Below the pieces are notes generated by a model. The model made no database searches and was not told where the DNA came from. It saw only the letters and a program-made list of their open reading frames with translations. Position numbers and translations under genes: made by a program. This document shows positions 1 to 9,064 of a stretch of 63,726 nt of DNA, one piece after another. This stretch comes from Nostoc sp. S13. GTDB lineage: Bacteria; Cyanobacteriota; Cyanobacteriia; Cyanobacteriales; Nostocaceae. Numbering within the stretch: the first letter of the stretch is position 1; every line of letters begins with the position of its first letter. The stretch is taken from assembly GCF_029379315.1 (NCBI RefSeq), contig NZ_JAQYWQ010000022.1, forward strand, positions 1-63,726, written 5' to 3'.

Positions 1-285
1 ACATCGCTGACATCCTCAAAGATAAAAGCGTTGAGGCTGAAGTTCGTTCCAGTGCAGCATCAGCTTTGGGGAATTTGGGAACAGCAGCCACACCCTACGT
101 CAAAGACATCGCTGACATCCTCAAAGATAAAAGCGTTGAGGCTGAAGTTCGTTCCAGTGCGGCATCAGCTTTGGGGAATTTGGGAACAGCAGCCACACCC
201 TACGTCAAAGACATCCTTAACTTCCTCAAAGATAAAAACGTTGACGCTTCAGTTCGTTACAGTGCGGCATCAGCTTTGGAAAAAA
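1..285 (+). repeat. 105-bp tandem repeats encoding HEAT units
   Basis: Units start at 1, 106 and 211 with a constant 105-bp period. The first two differ by a single base seen near position 52/157, while the third diverges in its second half. They code for 35-residue helical repeats. Near-identity at the DNA level means recent duplication or gene conversion, and copy number may vary between strains. The array continues upstream of the window. Confidence 0.9.
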
Positions 286-3200
286 TCAGAAAACTAGAGT
301 TCGATGAGATAGTTGTAATTCTGGATAATGTCTATTACGACGGTCAGTCATACATTGAATCTTGGCGCTTTTTAACTTATTTCCTTGGGGGCGGTACTGA
401 GCAGGTTAAAACTCTACTTCAATCATTAGGTGAACCTAAAGGAAAATATGATTATCTAAAACATTCTCAGTGCAAAGAAACACTACAATTTTTTCTTACA
501 ACTTGGGAAGATACTCAAGGTCTGAATGGATTACAAATAGACTTGGCAAAGCAAATCGCCACAGTTACTAAAAAAAGTTCTTGTAAATGGCAAGATATTA
601 AGTTACTTCGATCTCATTACAATAATCTCAAAACTGCTAGTTTCACAGAAGCAGATACGGTAAAGTCAAAAATCGATAATCTAGAATTTCAATACGGGTT
701 TTTGCTGCTCGCAAAACTCATCTTTATTCACCTTGCCATTTGGCTTACCCTCATCGTTGCCTATCCTAAACTTACCCAATTTCTAGCACCTTTATTCTGG
801 AACCCTTGGGTACGGCAAATTCTCGGTTTTGGTTACATCGGCTTACTTCTAACTTGGGTTCCTTGGCTGCGTCGCAGACTGTTGCAACCATTTAAACCTT
901 TGCTGCTAGCAGATGCAGGATTAGACAATTTTATTGAACAAGCTTATTTTGCTGAATCTTATGTCAAGCTTCCACGAGGTAACGCCTTACCCTTAAGCCC
1001 TGATAAATATAGGCTTTTGAGAACAAGGCGGGAAGGGGCAAATGGGAGAAAAGGGAGCAATCCCCGAAGCTTGCAATTGCTTCACTACGCTGTCGCTGCA
1101 TACCCTGCGGGAAGGCGTTTTGCCAACGCAATGACAAATATATTTTTGCAAAAGCGGGTACAGCCGAAGACAAATTCCACAGATAACATAACACCAGAAG
1201 TTCAACCCATTACCCAAGCACTGCCCACTCTCCAAGGACAAATCGTCTTAGAAGGCGACTCTGGTTTAGGTAAATCAATGTTTCTGCGGCATTTGGTGAA
1301 CAACTCCCAGCGCATAGTTGTTTACCTCCCCGCCCAAAAGTGTGACAAAGGCGTAATTGAAGCAATTTATGCCAAACTACGCGAACAGACAGAAGATGTA
1401 AAGTTCCTCAAAAACCTGATTTATAATGGAGCGTTCGATATTTGTATTGACGGACTGAACGAAGTTACAGCCGACACGCGGGCAAAAGTATCTCAGTTTG
1501 CCGAAAGCTATTTAAGGGGCAACATGATCATGACAACCCAGTCCCTAGAGTGGATACCGCCCACTACAGCCAAAAAATATGAATTGCAGCCATTGCAGCC
1601 CGAACAAATCCAGAAGTTTTTGCTTTCTCGTTATAGGGGACTGGTGACTGGAAATGGGAGATTAGATATTGGGATGGGTAACTCTGATTTAAACACCATC
1701 CAACCTGCAAGAGAGTTGCATTCCCCTTACCTCATAGGTAAAGGGACTGAGGGGTTTGGTTGCGCGACTGAATACGAACAAGCCTGTTCCAACTACATTG
1801 CAGAAGCATTCAACGAGCAACAATCCCCAGAAGATTTAGCACTAGCCCAGCGCATTCTTTCTAACCCGATGGATTTAACGCTGGTTGCCCTGATGCTATC
1901 ACAAGGCCAGCAACCAAATTTGTTTCGCCTGCAAGAACAGCAATATCAATTGATGGCGGCAGAATATCAGCGAGAATGGCAACATGAATTCCCTTTAAAG
2001 AAATTTTCTCAAGCAGTTTACCAAATGCGGCTGAATGACGAAAGCGCCATCCCTGGTGATGAATTCAAACAAGAATTAACCAGTATGGAAGATGAAAAAT
2101 ATAAGATGGTCGTCAGCCGTCAACGGGAAAATAAAGGAGAATCCCAGAAAACTTGGTATTTTCGCCACGACAAGATTATGGAATTCTTCCTTTTGCAAAA
2201 CTTTCGCGGTGAAGAAGTTCAAGAAAATGTTAACAAACACATTAATGATCCCAGATTTCGCGGTGTTTACTTATTATTAGCAAACTTACTTCCATTAGAT
2301 GCTGCTATAGAAATGCGTGGATTAATAGAATATGCCGCTAACACCAAAAACCATATATTGAGTGAGACATTTGTCCAGCTATTAAATTTAAGGTTGCTAC
2401 GATGGAGAGAAGACGGTACATTAAAGCTGCTACTACAACAACATGAACAAAAATCTCAGTCTTTAGATTTTGTAACTAAGTTTTTAGAACAAGTTGATGC
2501 CAAGATAAAACGTGGGAATTCACTTGACCTAACAATCGAAACTACCGAAAGCAGTCTCCGCATTTATACGCCTTTACCTGTCTTAATAACTGTTGACACG
2601 CCAACTGACCAAGATGTTATACGTCTAGTACAAATTGCCCAAGAATTAGCAACAGAACACACTCAAAAAGCTGGGATTTTGATATACAAAGTTCCCCCAG
2701 ATACTACAGCCAGAATGGAAATAGCTAAGGTGCGGTTACGCGACCATTTTGTGCTAATTCCTATACCGCTAACATCAATAGAAAAAGTATTACCCAATAA
2801 ATATGAATGTACAGGATTGCTGGAAGAATATTGCGATCGCTACCTCCAGCGTGCTAATTTCTTTGATGACAAGAACGCCATTAGTGACACCTTATCGTTT
2901 TTCGGTCGCACAGAACTATTGCAACGCTTGGGAGAAGAACTACTAAGATATCAAGGAGTGGGACTATTTGGATTACGCAAGTCTGGTAAAACTTCCGTGC
3001 TTCTCCAATTAAGCTTTATGTTGCGCGAATATCCCATCGTACACATTGACTTGCAACGCTATGCCGGTTCTCGCTATGGTGCTGCTTTATTTAACGATAT
3101 TCTCCAGGGTCTATCTACTCTAGAAACTGAAATTCCACTTCCTCAATTTGAACCTTTTTCTCCAGATAAATCAGCCGCAGAGTTAACTGGAGAATTTATT

Positions 3201-4067
3201 CAACGCATCAGTGAGTATGCCCGTGTCATCCAGAAAAGTCATAAATATAAATTGCCCATCCTTTGCTTTTTAGATGAAGTAGAAAGAATTATTCCCACAT
3301 CAGAAGACAGCCGTGAAAAAGCTGAAGAATTTAATGTTTGTTTTGGGGCGCTGCGCGTCTTGTGCCAACAACAGCTACAAATGTCGCTGCTTGTGGCTGA
3401 TGTGCATCCAGATTGCAACCGCATTAACTCGTGGGAGCAAAAAGGAGTTGCAACTAATCCTGTATTTAGCTTCTTCAAAGAAATATTTTTGCCTCCTTTT
3501 TCAGCAGAAGAAACACAAGAAATGTTGGTTAATCTAGGCAAATTAATGGGGTTAGAGTTTGATACAACAACTCCTCAACAAATCCATCATCAAAGCGGTG
3601 GACATCCCTTTGTTTCTCGCCAACTAGCTCGTTTTTTAACAGAAAAGATAAAAGATAATACTAAACCTGTTGTCAATGGAAATATGCTGATTGAATGGGC
3701 AATGGTAGAACCATATTTAGAAAAGACTTTAAGCCAGACAGGTGAGTTAAAAAATTACTTAGAAAGAAGCATTTGGGAAGATTTAGAAAAACGCGACTTT
3801 CAAGTGGCAATTACCGTTCTCCGCACCATCGCCTGTAACGAATGTTACCGAGACAGGATAACAGAAACAACATTACTCAACCAACTCAGAAATCAGTTCA
3901 CAGCCAACCAGTGCTTAGACGCTTGTAATTGGCTCACAAATGTTGGATTGTTGTATCAGGAGGAAATTGAGCATCAGGATTTCTACCATATCCGAATTCC
4001 TCTCTTATCACGGTGGATTCAAATGCAGATGACAGAAGAGGAAATCAAGCAATGCAGAATTTTGTAG
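3..4067 (+). CDS. HEAT-repeat / NACHT-like / AAA double-NTPase (5' end outside window)
   Basis: The frame is open from the window edge, so the N-terminus is missing. It begins with 35-residue HEAT-type repeats encoded by 105-bp DNA repeats. Two hydrophobic segments follow (about 700-775 and 800-880). A first P-loop GDSGLGKS is at 1254-1277 with Walker B-like FDICIDGLNE at 1434-1463, typical of NACHT/STAND NTPases. A second NTPase has an FFGRTEL box, GLRKSGKTS at 2970-2996 and ILCFLDEVERI near 3258-3290, then a probable winged-helix tail. STAND proteins usually act as signalling or defence switches; here HEAT repeats would be the sensor, which is inference. The 3' end overlaps the next gene by 16 bp, implying co-translation. 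A repeat-like segment rich in repeat-family motifs is translated in frame at about 1020-1135. Function unknown. Confidence 0.85.
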   Translation: MADILKDKSVEAEVRSSAASALGNLGTAATPYVKDIADILKDKSVEAEVRSSAASALGNLGTAATPYVKDILNFLKDKNVDASVRYSAASALEKIRKLEFDEIVVILDNVYYDGQSYIESWRFLTYFLGGGTEQVKTLLQSLGEPKGKYDYLKHSQCKETLQFFLTTWEDTQGLNGLQIDLAKQIATVTKKSSCKWQDIKLLRSHYNNLKTASFTEADTVKSKIDNLEFQYGFLLLAKLIFIHLAIWLTLIVAYPKLTQFLAPLFWNPWVRQILGFGYIGLLLTWVPWLRRRLLQPFKPLLLADAGLDNFIEQAYFAESYVKLPRGNALPLSPDKYRLLRTRREGANGRKGSNPRSLQLLHYAVAAYPAGRRFANAMTNIFLQKRVQPKTNSTDNITPEVQPITQALPTLQGQIVLEGDSGLGKSMFLRHLVNNSQRIVVYLPAQKCDKGVIEAIYAKLREQTEDVKFLKNLIYNGAFDICIDGLNEVTADTRAKVSQFAESYLRGNMIMTTQSLEWIPPTTAKKYELQPLQPEQIQKFLLSRYRGLVTGNGRLDIGMGNSDLNTIQPARELHSPYLIGKGTEGFGCATEYEQACSNYIAEAFNEQQSPEDLALAQRILSNPMDLTLVALMLSQGQQPNLFRLQEQQYQLMAAEYQREWQHEFPLKKFSQAVYQMRLNDESAIPGDEFKQELTSMEDEKYKMVVSRQRENKGESQKTWYFRHDKIMEFFLLQNFRGEEVQENVNKHINDPRFRGVYLLLANLLPLDAAIEMRGLIEYAANTKNHILSETFVQLLNLRLLRWREDGTLKLLLQQHEQKSQSLDFVTKFLEQVDAKIKRGNSLDLTIETTESSLRIYTPLPVLITVDTPTDQDVIRLVQIAQELATEHTQKAGILIYKVPPDTTARMEIAKVRLRDHFVLIPIPLTSIEKVLPNKYECTGLLEEYCDRYLQRANFFDDKNAISDTLSFFGRTELLQRLGEELLRYQGVGLFGLRKSGKTSVLLQLSFMLREYPIVHIDLQRYAGSRYGAALFNDILQGLSTLETEIPLPQFEPFSPDKSAAELTGEFIQRISEYARVIQKSHKYKLPILCFLDEVERIIPTSEDSREKAEEFNVCFGALRVLCQQQLQMSLLVADVHPDCNRINSWEQKGVATNPVFSFFKEIFLPPFSAEETQEMLVNLGKLMGLEFDTTTPQQIHHQSGGHPFVSRQLARFLTEKIKDNTKPVVNGNMLIEWAMVEPYLEKTLSQTGELKNYLERSIWEDLEKRDFQVAITVLRTIACNECYRDRITETTLLNQLRNQFTANQCLDACNWLTNVGLLYQEEIEHQDFYHIRIPLLSRWIQMQMTEEEIKQCRIL

Positions 4068-5272
4068 GAGAACGTCCTTTTGATAATTTTCGCGTCGCCA
4101 TAACAGACCCCTCCCACTTCTTCGGACGCAACGAATTAATTAACACAATGCTTAAGTCACCCTTCCAGGTGCGGATTCTCTTAGGCGGACGGCGTTTGGG
4201 TAAAACGAGTGCTTTACGTGCTGTAGAGTGGAATTTACTGAATCCAAACACTAATTATCCTCGCCGCGCCTTCCCCGTACTAATTAACCTCCAGTTGGAA
4301 CAACCAAAAGATTTAGACAATCTGCGTTATCTTCTGATTGCTAGATTCCGCGAAGCTATAGAACGCTGGCGAGAAGTTCCTCTGACGGAAATTCGGCAAA
4401 TGTATCGCGAGTTTCTCAGTCAAATTAAGAGTGGCGAAGTTACCCTGAGTTTTCTCAAACAACTGAATATCAAATTAAATATTAATAATCCCGACTCCGA
4501 AAGACGTTTAAATAACGATAGCTTTCGGTTGGCGTTCTTAAAAACCACAGAAGAACTGCGGAAATTAAATTTTCAAGGAGTTTGCTTTCTCATCGATGGC
4601 GCTGAGTTCATTGTGCGCCAGAATTGGGCGACTGATGCTTGGTCTTACCTACGCGGTTTAAAAGATACCGATACTGCCATCAAACCTTGCTTGGGTCTTT
4701 TATTATCGGGCTATCGAGATTTGAAAGAGTATCAGCAGCGAGTCGGTTCGCCATTATTAAACATAGCAGAAATTGAATGGTTGGCTCCTTTAAGGGATAA
4801 TGAAACCAAAGAATTAATTAGCGATCGCGCCGAACAAGAGAAAATATCTTTGAGTGAGGAAAAAATTACCTCACTTATCGAATTGTCGGGTTGCCATCCC
4901 TACCTGACGCAACAAGCTTTAAATATTATTTTTGACTCTAACTACCAACAACAAACCCGCGCTAATCTCATCGACAAATTGCTACAGCATCATGACAAAG
5001 ACTTTTCAGCGTGGTGGAATGCAGAACATCTGTCTGGTTGTTTTGGCGAAGATGAACGCAAAGTTTATTATGCCCTTGTGCAGCACAACAAAGGAACTCC
5101 GCAAGATTTAGCACAATACACAGGTTTCAGCCGAGTCAAGGTGGCAGACGCATTAGAAGTTATTGCTGGTACTGGTGTAATTCGGCAATTGGATGACGAG
5201 TCCTATACATTAGGTTCTCACTTGTTTGAGGAATGGGTTACACAGCAGGATGTTGTCAATTTGAAGACATGA
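4052..5272 (+). CDS. AAA/STAND-type ATPase with winged-helix tail
   Basis: This 406-residue protein has an FFGRNEL box at residues 23-29, P-loop GGRRLGKTS at 45-53 and Walker B-like FLIDGAEF near 179-186. The C-terminal 80 residues look like a winged helix. The box and P-loop resemble the second NTPase of the preceding gene, so the two are probably paralogous modules. An in-frame ATG at 4013 is possible, but I chose ATG 4052: it has AGAGGAA just upstream, and its product starts directly before the conserved box. It overlaps the upstream gene by 16 bp. Cytoplasmic, no signal peptide. Likely partner ATPase of the HEAT/NACHT protein; substrate unknown. Confidence 0.85.
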   Translation: MQNFVGERPFDNFRVAITDPSHFFGRNELINTMLKSPFQVRILLGGRRLGKTSALRAVEWNLLNPNTNYPRRAFPVLINLQLEQPKDLDNLRYLLIARFREAIERWREVPLTEIRQMYREFLSQIKSGEVTLSFLKQLNIKLNINNPDSERRLNNDSFRLAFLKTTEELRKLNFQGVCFLIDGAEFIVRQNWATDAWSYLRGLKDTDTAIKPCLGLLLSGYRDLKEYQQRVGSPLLNIAEIEWLAPLRDNETKELISDRAEQEKISLSEEKITSLIELSGCHPYLTQQALNIIFDSNYQQQTRANLIDKLLQHHDKDFSAWWNAEHLSGCFGEDERKVYYALVQHNKGTPQDLAQYTGFSRVKVADALEVIAGTGVIRQLDDESYTLGSHLFEEWVTQQDVVNLKT

Positions 5273-5658
5273 GGGAAGCGTCTAGCAATTCCCTTAGCCC
5301 CTGAATTCATCAGTCCCCAGGATGGGTGTGAAAAGTAAGATTGTGAAGTTGCTGCCGCAAAACGGTAGGTAAGCACCCATGCCTCAACTTTTGAATTTGG
5401 AATTGCTGTATAGATGAACTCCGATTAATTCTCCTTGGCATTTGATAATCTGGTATAATTTAAAACTTAAAAATGTCTACTTATCACATTGAAGTTCAAA
5501 CCAGTTACCACAGTCAAGTCACCACGTTGAACTCAGGTTGTATTAAGTAGTAAGAATAACTGTTAAATATTGATGCAAAATTGGGTACTTTCTGGAATTT
5601 GCTTCGGAAAGTTTCAGATTATATTTTCAATCATTAATAAATTTCAGGAGCAAATCAG
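5273..5658. other. Intergenic, psaK leader
   Basis: No convincing gene is seen. The segment becomes AT-rich towards psaK and must carry its promoter and leader, but I cannot place the -10 box with confidence. Confidence 0.5.
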
Positions 5659-5919
5659 GTGTTTACTTCAACCTTACTCGCTGCTGCAACCACACCTCTG
5701 CAATGGAGTCCGACAGTTGGACTAATTATCATTGTTGCCAATATCATTGCCATTGCCTTTGGCAAATCTACCATCAAGTATCCCAACGCTGAACCAAAAC
5801 TACCCTTAGGCAATTTCTTAGGTAATTTTGGTTTACCAGCCTTTTTAGCAAGTGCCGCCTTTGGTCATATCTTAGGAGTGGGCGCTGTTTTAGGGCTGCA
5901 TAACCTGGGAAGAATTTAG
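5659..5919 (+). CDS. psaK: Photosystem I subunit PsaK (subunit X)
   Basis: An 86-residue two-helix thylakoid membrane protein. The first membrane segment is about residues 18-37 and the second about 57-82, joined by a polar loop with KYPNAEPKLPLG. The family sits at the periphery of photosystem I, helps bind antenna chlorophyll, and takes part in state transitions. The start is GTG at 5659, preceded by CAGGAG at 5645-5650 with good spacing. Length and sequence are typical. It is monocistronic, with its own terminator immediately downstream. Confidence 0.95.
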   Translation: MFTSTLLAAATTPLQWSPTVGLIIIVANIIAIAFGKSTIKYPNAEPKLPLGNFLGNFGLPAFLASAAFGHILGVGAVLGLHNLGRI

Positions 5920-5969
5920 GTTTTTACCCAAGTTAGCCTTTATTTGATGATTCTTTTGTCTCCAGCTTT

Positions 5970-6003
5970 GAGCCAGAAAACTTACTTCTCTGGCTCTTTT
6001 TTA
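5970..6003 (+). terminator. Rho-independent terminator of psaK
   Basis: GAGCCAGA at 5970-5977 pairs perfectly with TCTGGCTC at 5989-5996, followed by a run of T. It lies 50 bp after the psaK stop. Confidence 0.85.
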
Positions 6004-6143
6004 TCGTAAATTAAAGGGTTTAAGCCCCCAACTCTTGGAGACGCACTCGCGTTCGTCTACACGTAGCTTCAGTTTCAGTCGGGGTTTAAATAAGAGTCTG
6101 AAACTCTCTTCATCTTTTACTGGACTACCTCCCTAGAGAATCA

Positions 6144-6182
6144 AATAACTTAGAGCTTCCCTAGATAACTTAGAGCTTCCCT
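6144..6182. repeat. Short tandem duplication across a stop codon
   Basis: A unit reading ATAACTTAGAGCTTCCCTA occurs twice in tandem here. It covers the 3' end of the small exported-protein gene, so the duplication reshaped the C-terminus and the stop. Confidence 0.8.
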
Positions 6183-6425
6183 ACTAGAGGAGAAATGTCG
6201 AGTTATGGAGTATGATGGGGCACTTTCTGGACTTCCTTGATCATTTGGCCAAGTTTTCAAGTAGTAATTCTTGTTATCATCGCTAGACCATAATTCATAA
6301 TGGTATTTACCTTCTATCCCATTGCTTGTTAAGTAGTCAGCTAATGCTGTATTTGATGTAGACAGAAAGCTAAATACAGTCAAAACAGGAATTACAGCTA
6401 CTTTTAGTATCTGGATTAATTTCAT
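6150..6425 (-). CDS. Small exported protein, unknown
   Basis: A 91-residue protein with an N-terminal hydrophobic signal segment ending in an ALA motif at about residues 27-29, so it is probably exported and cleaved before D30. The mature part (about 62 residues) is rich in Tyr, Ser and Asn and has no Cys. I do not recognise the family. Its last codons lie in a short tandem duplication (6145-6182) that crosses the stop codon. It may be a recently altered or decaying gene. Confidence 0.55.
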   Translation of the reverse strand: MKLIQILKVAVIPVLTVFSFLSTSNTALADYLTSNGIEGKYHYELWSSDDNKNYYLKTWPNDQGSPESAPSYSITRHFSSSREALSYLGKL

Positions 6426-6555
6426 AAATGCACAAAAAACTTATTTTTGAGATTTTGTTAAACATCTTATTCATAGCAATAGTACTTATACAAAAACCTC
6501 TGTAATTATACCTGAGCAAGCTGCATATTAGCCGTTAGGAGAGGGCAACTAGGGC

Positions 6556-6726
6556 ATGTTTTCAAACTCGTTATATGGTGAAAAGCCTGCGAACAATCGA
6601 CTCAAGCAATTTTGGCGTATTGCTAGCCGACATGAAAAACTTGCTGCAAATTATACAGCTATGGTAGCGATCGCCTGTATTTTTTTGAGGTTTTTTGCCT
6701 TTGAGAAAATTTGCAAGTATGGGTGA
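6556..6726 (+). pseudogene. IS5-type transposase, C-terminal remnant
   Basis: A 56-codon open stretch resembles the C-terminal helix region of IS5-family transposases, with NRLKQFWRIASRHEKLAANY followed by a hydrophobic MVAIACIFLRF tail. The DDE catalytic part is absent and no terminal inverted repeats were found, so this is a relic. It sits between the small exported-protein gene and a terminator hairpin. Confidence 0.7.
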
Positions 6727-6770
6727 GCAAATTTCTAGAGTGAATACTGGAGAAACTTTTCTAATACCAA

Positions 6771-6792
6771 AAAGCCCCCATCTGGGGGCTTT
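6771..6792. terminator. Bidirectional terminator hairpin
   Basis: AAAGCCCCC (6771-6779) pairs with GGGGGCTTT (6784-6792) around a 4-base loop. It lies beyond the 3' end of the minus-strand DUF3891 gene and could also end plus-strand transcripts. Confidence 0.75.
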
Positions 6793-6873
6793 AATATGGC
6801 GGCGACAACTTACAACAATTTTTATTTATTTGAACCAGGCAGTATTTACCTGAAAAAAGCTCTAAGTGTCTAT

Positions 6874-7614
6874 CTAACTCTTAACGAATGTCCACTCTAA
6901 TGCCTTGATCGGAGCTTCTTGTAGTGCTTGAGTTAATTTGCTACTGCTCTCAAATTTTACCTGGGAGAGGTCGCAGGCTTCGACATTGACAGTGAATTTT
7001 TCGTTCTGGAAAGGCCAGGGTTTGACAACAACCAAGTTATCACTGCGCTGCATGATGTCATAGCGCTGACCTTCAGGGCCCTTGCTAATTTCTAAAAACC
7101 GCTCATCGTCAGGTAGTTCCTGCTGACAGAGAATCAGAGAAAGGCGATCGCACCATTGCATAAATGCATAGGCTGCATCAACTTCCTCCTTTTCGATGCC
7201 CAGTTCCTTACGCCAATGTTGCTGATTTTGAAGTTGTTCATCCAAAACTTTGTCTAGTTTTGAAGACTGACCCCGCCTTGGCTCATTTAAACGGCTGATG
7301 TGCATAGAAATTAATAGAGCCACCCATCGTCCACGGTAAAGGGCATTCTTTGCTAAATCAGTCAATTTATCAACACCAGCATCTGCATCTTTAGTTGAGA
7401 TGAGGGTGAAGTCCTTTGGCGCACCTGCTTCAGTCAGAATATCTTCTTCCCACTCTTTTTCTAGGTCATCGTGATGGGAAATTGCAGCTAAGGTTTCATA
7501 TAACCTTACTGGAGCATCTTTGTGTTGCCATTGTCCCGCCAGTTGAGCTGCTAACAAAGCATGGGCACGATGATAGATGACTTCCCAACCATTTGGCGTA
7601 GCGTTGACAATCAC
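6874..7614 (-). CDS. DUF3891 family protein
   Basis: A 246-residue soluble protein that I recognise as DUF3891, a family of unknown function widespread in cyanobacteria. The conserved N-terminal pattern includes YHRAHALLAAQLAGQW near residues 14-29 and SHHDDLEKEW near 46-55. These clustered His/Asp residues suggest a metal-binding helical fold, which is inference. Length is normal. It is transcribed alone, with a terminator hairpin just downstream, and the minus-strand catalase gene upstream is separated by another hairpin. Confidence 0.8.
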   Translation of the reverse strand: MIVNATPNGWEVIYHRAHALLAAQLAGQWQHKDAPVRLYETLAAISHHDDLEKEWEEDILTEAGAPKDFTLISTKDADAGVDKLTDLAKNALYRGRWVALLISMHISRLNEPRRGQSSKLDKVLDEQLQNQQHWRKELGIEKEEVDAAYAFMQWCDRLSLILCQQELPDDERFLEISKGPEGQRYDIMQRSDNLVVVKPWPFQNEKFTVNVEACDLSQVKFESSSKLTQALQEAPIKALEWTFVKS

Positions 7615-7762
7615 GACCTAATCTCCTAATTCTGAGTTTTGATTTTGGGTTGAATTAATTTCTGAATTCAGAAATATCGGCATAGATAATGAAGGGGCGA
7701 TCGCTCGGAATTCTTCAGTGTGGCTTTTTCGATTGAGTGTAACACCCAAATACTCAGCTAAA

Positions 7763-7791
7763 ATTCCCGACTTTTATAATAAGTCGGGAAT
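7763..7791. terminator. Terminator hairpin after Mn catalase
   Basis: ATTCCCGACTT (7763-7773) and AAGTCGGGAAT (7781-7791) form a perfect 11-bp stem with a 7-base loop. T-runs follow on both strands. It is placed to end the minus-strand catalase transcript. Confidence 0.8.
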
Positions 7792-7920
7792 CTTTTTCTT
7801 CACGAAAAATAGCTAAATAGCCGAATAATTGCTAAAGAAGGTGAGCTATTTCCCCACCTGATAATTGGGAGTTTTCAAGAATCTGCCAAAAATCTCTTTG
7901 CTTCAAATCAACCTATGGAA

Positions 7921-8613
7921 TTAAGAGTGACTTTCTAGCGGATTAGCAACATATTTGAATGTTGGCTCAGAATTCCAAGGGCCACGCTCATCTTTACCAT
8001 CACCGTTTGTAGATAGATTGTAGTAGAGAGCAACAGTTTCATCTGGCTTAATATTACCAAAGAATGGATCTGTCAACTTACCTAGCGAATCTAGAGCTTT
8101 CATAAACATCTGGGTATGAGAAATTTCTCGTGTTAACAGATGAACTAAAGTCTCTTGGGTTCCTTTGTCAGTTGCCAACTTGATCAATGCTTCATAAGTC
8201 TGACGAGCGCCAGCTTCAGCTGCAACGTTAGCTCTTAAATCACGCACTACATCTCCACCCTCATTCAAGTAACTTGCAGTCCAAGCACTACCTTGACTAT
8301 CTAGAAAATGAGGCCCAGCACCTCGAACTGCAAACAGGGTACTCTTATAAGCATCTGTTTGATCCACATTTTTGGTATGAGCTTCGATGAGTTTACCAAC
8401 CATTTCTAAATGGCCGAATTCCTCAATCGCAATGTCTTGGAGCATGTCTTTAATTCCAGCATTTTCAACATGGAATGATTGAACCCAATATTGAAGTGCT
8501 GCGCTAAGTTCTCCAGTAGCTCCGCCAAACTGCTCTAAAAGTAACTGAGCAAAACGAGGGTTTGGTTCACTAATGTTAACTGCATGAATAGGCTCTTTCT
8601 TGTGAAAAAACAT
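7921..8613 (-). CDS. Manganese catalase
   Basis: A 230-residue dimanganese catalase that dismutates hydrogen peroxide in the cytoplasm without heme. Predicted metal ligands fit the family: E35, E65 and H68 in EEFGH, E133 in AAEAGAR and H166 in REISH, on a four-helix bundle. Length is at the short end for the family but normal for cyanobacterial members. The start ATG at 8613 begins MFFHKKEP. The upstream 170 bp to the GlsB-like gene holds its promoter. It is monocistronic, and the hairpin at 7763-7791 terminates it. Confidence 0.9.
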   Translation of the reverse strand: MFFHKKEPIHAVNISEPNPRFAQLLLEQFGGATGELSAALQYWVQSFHVENAGIKDMLQDIAIEEFGHLEMVGKLIEAHTKNVDQTDAYKSTLFAVRGAGPHFLDSQGSAWTASYLNEGGDVVRDLRANVAAEAGARQTYEALIKLATDKGTQETLVHLLTREISHTQMFMKALDSLGKLTDPFFGNIKPDETVALYYNLSTNGDGKDERGPWNSEPTFKYVANPLESHS

Positions 8614-8785
8614 AGATTTACACTTCCCAAAATTATGATGTTACAGAAAGGATCGGCTATTTTATTGTCTTTTAGTATTTTTCCAGACAAAGCTAATTTG
8701 ATGTTTCATAGCTTCTCAAACTGGTGAACTAAAGGACTGATAAAATACAGTGGTGATGTCAGTGTTGATAAATGCCAATCAGCGA

Positions 8786-9064
8786 TTAGACATTGCTGCT
8801 TCTTCTGATTAATCCCCATAGATAAATAGCAACAATTGCGCCGAGCACAGCTACTAAAATACCAGGAAGAGTTAAAGCAGCGCCAGCCGCAGTAATTTGC
8901 AGAGTTCCTGTTCGTAGTAAGGTAAACAGACTTCCACCAACGAAAGCACCAATGATACCCAAAATCATTGTGGAGAGAATTTTACCACCTTGATAGTCAG
9001 GATGAATAGCTTTAGCAATCGCACCTGCCAAAACTCCTAAAACTACCCAAGCAATAATACTCAT
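8786..9064 (-). CDS. GlsB/YeaQ/YmgE family membrane protein
   Basis: A 92-residue protein with three hydrophobic segments and glycine-rich turns, typical of the transglycosylase-associated (GlsB/YeaQ/YmgE) family. These small inner-membrane proteins are induced by stress in several bacteria; their molecular role is unknown. The initial MSIIAWVVLGVLAGAIAK and the conserved HPDYQGG loop support the call. It lies upstream of the Mn catalase on the same strand, 170 bp away, so a stress-related pairing is possible. Confidence 0.85.
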   Translation of the reverse strand: MSIIAWVVLGVLAGAIAKAIHPDYQGGKILSTMILGIIGAFVGGSLFTLLRTGTLQITAAGAALTLPGILVAVLGAIVAIYLWGLIRRSSNV

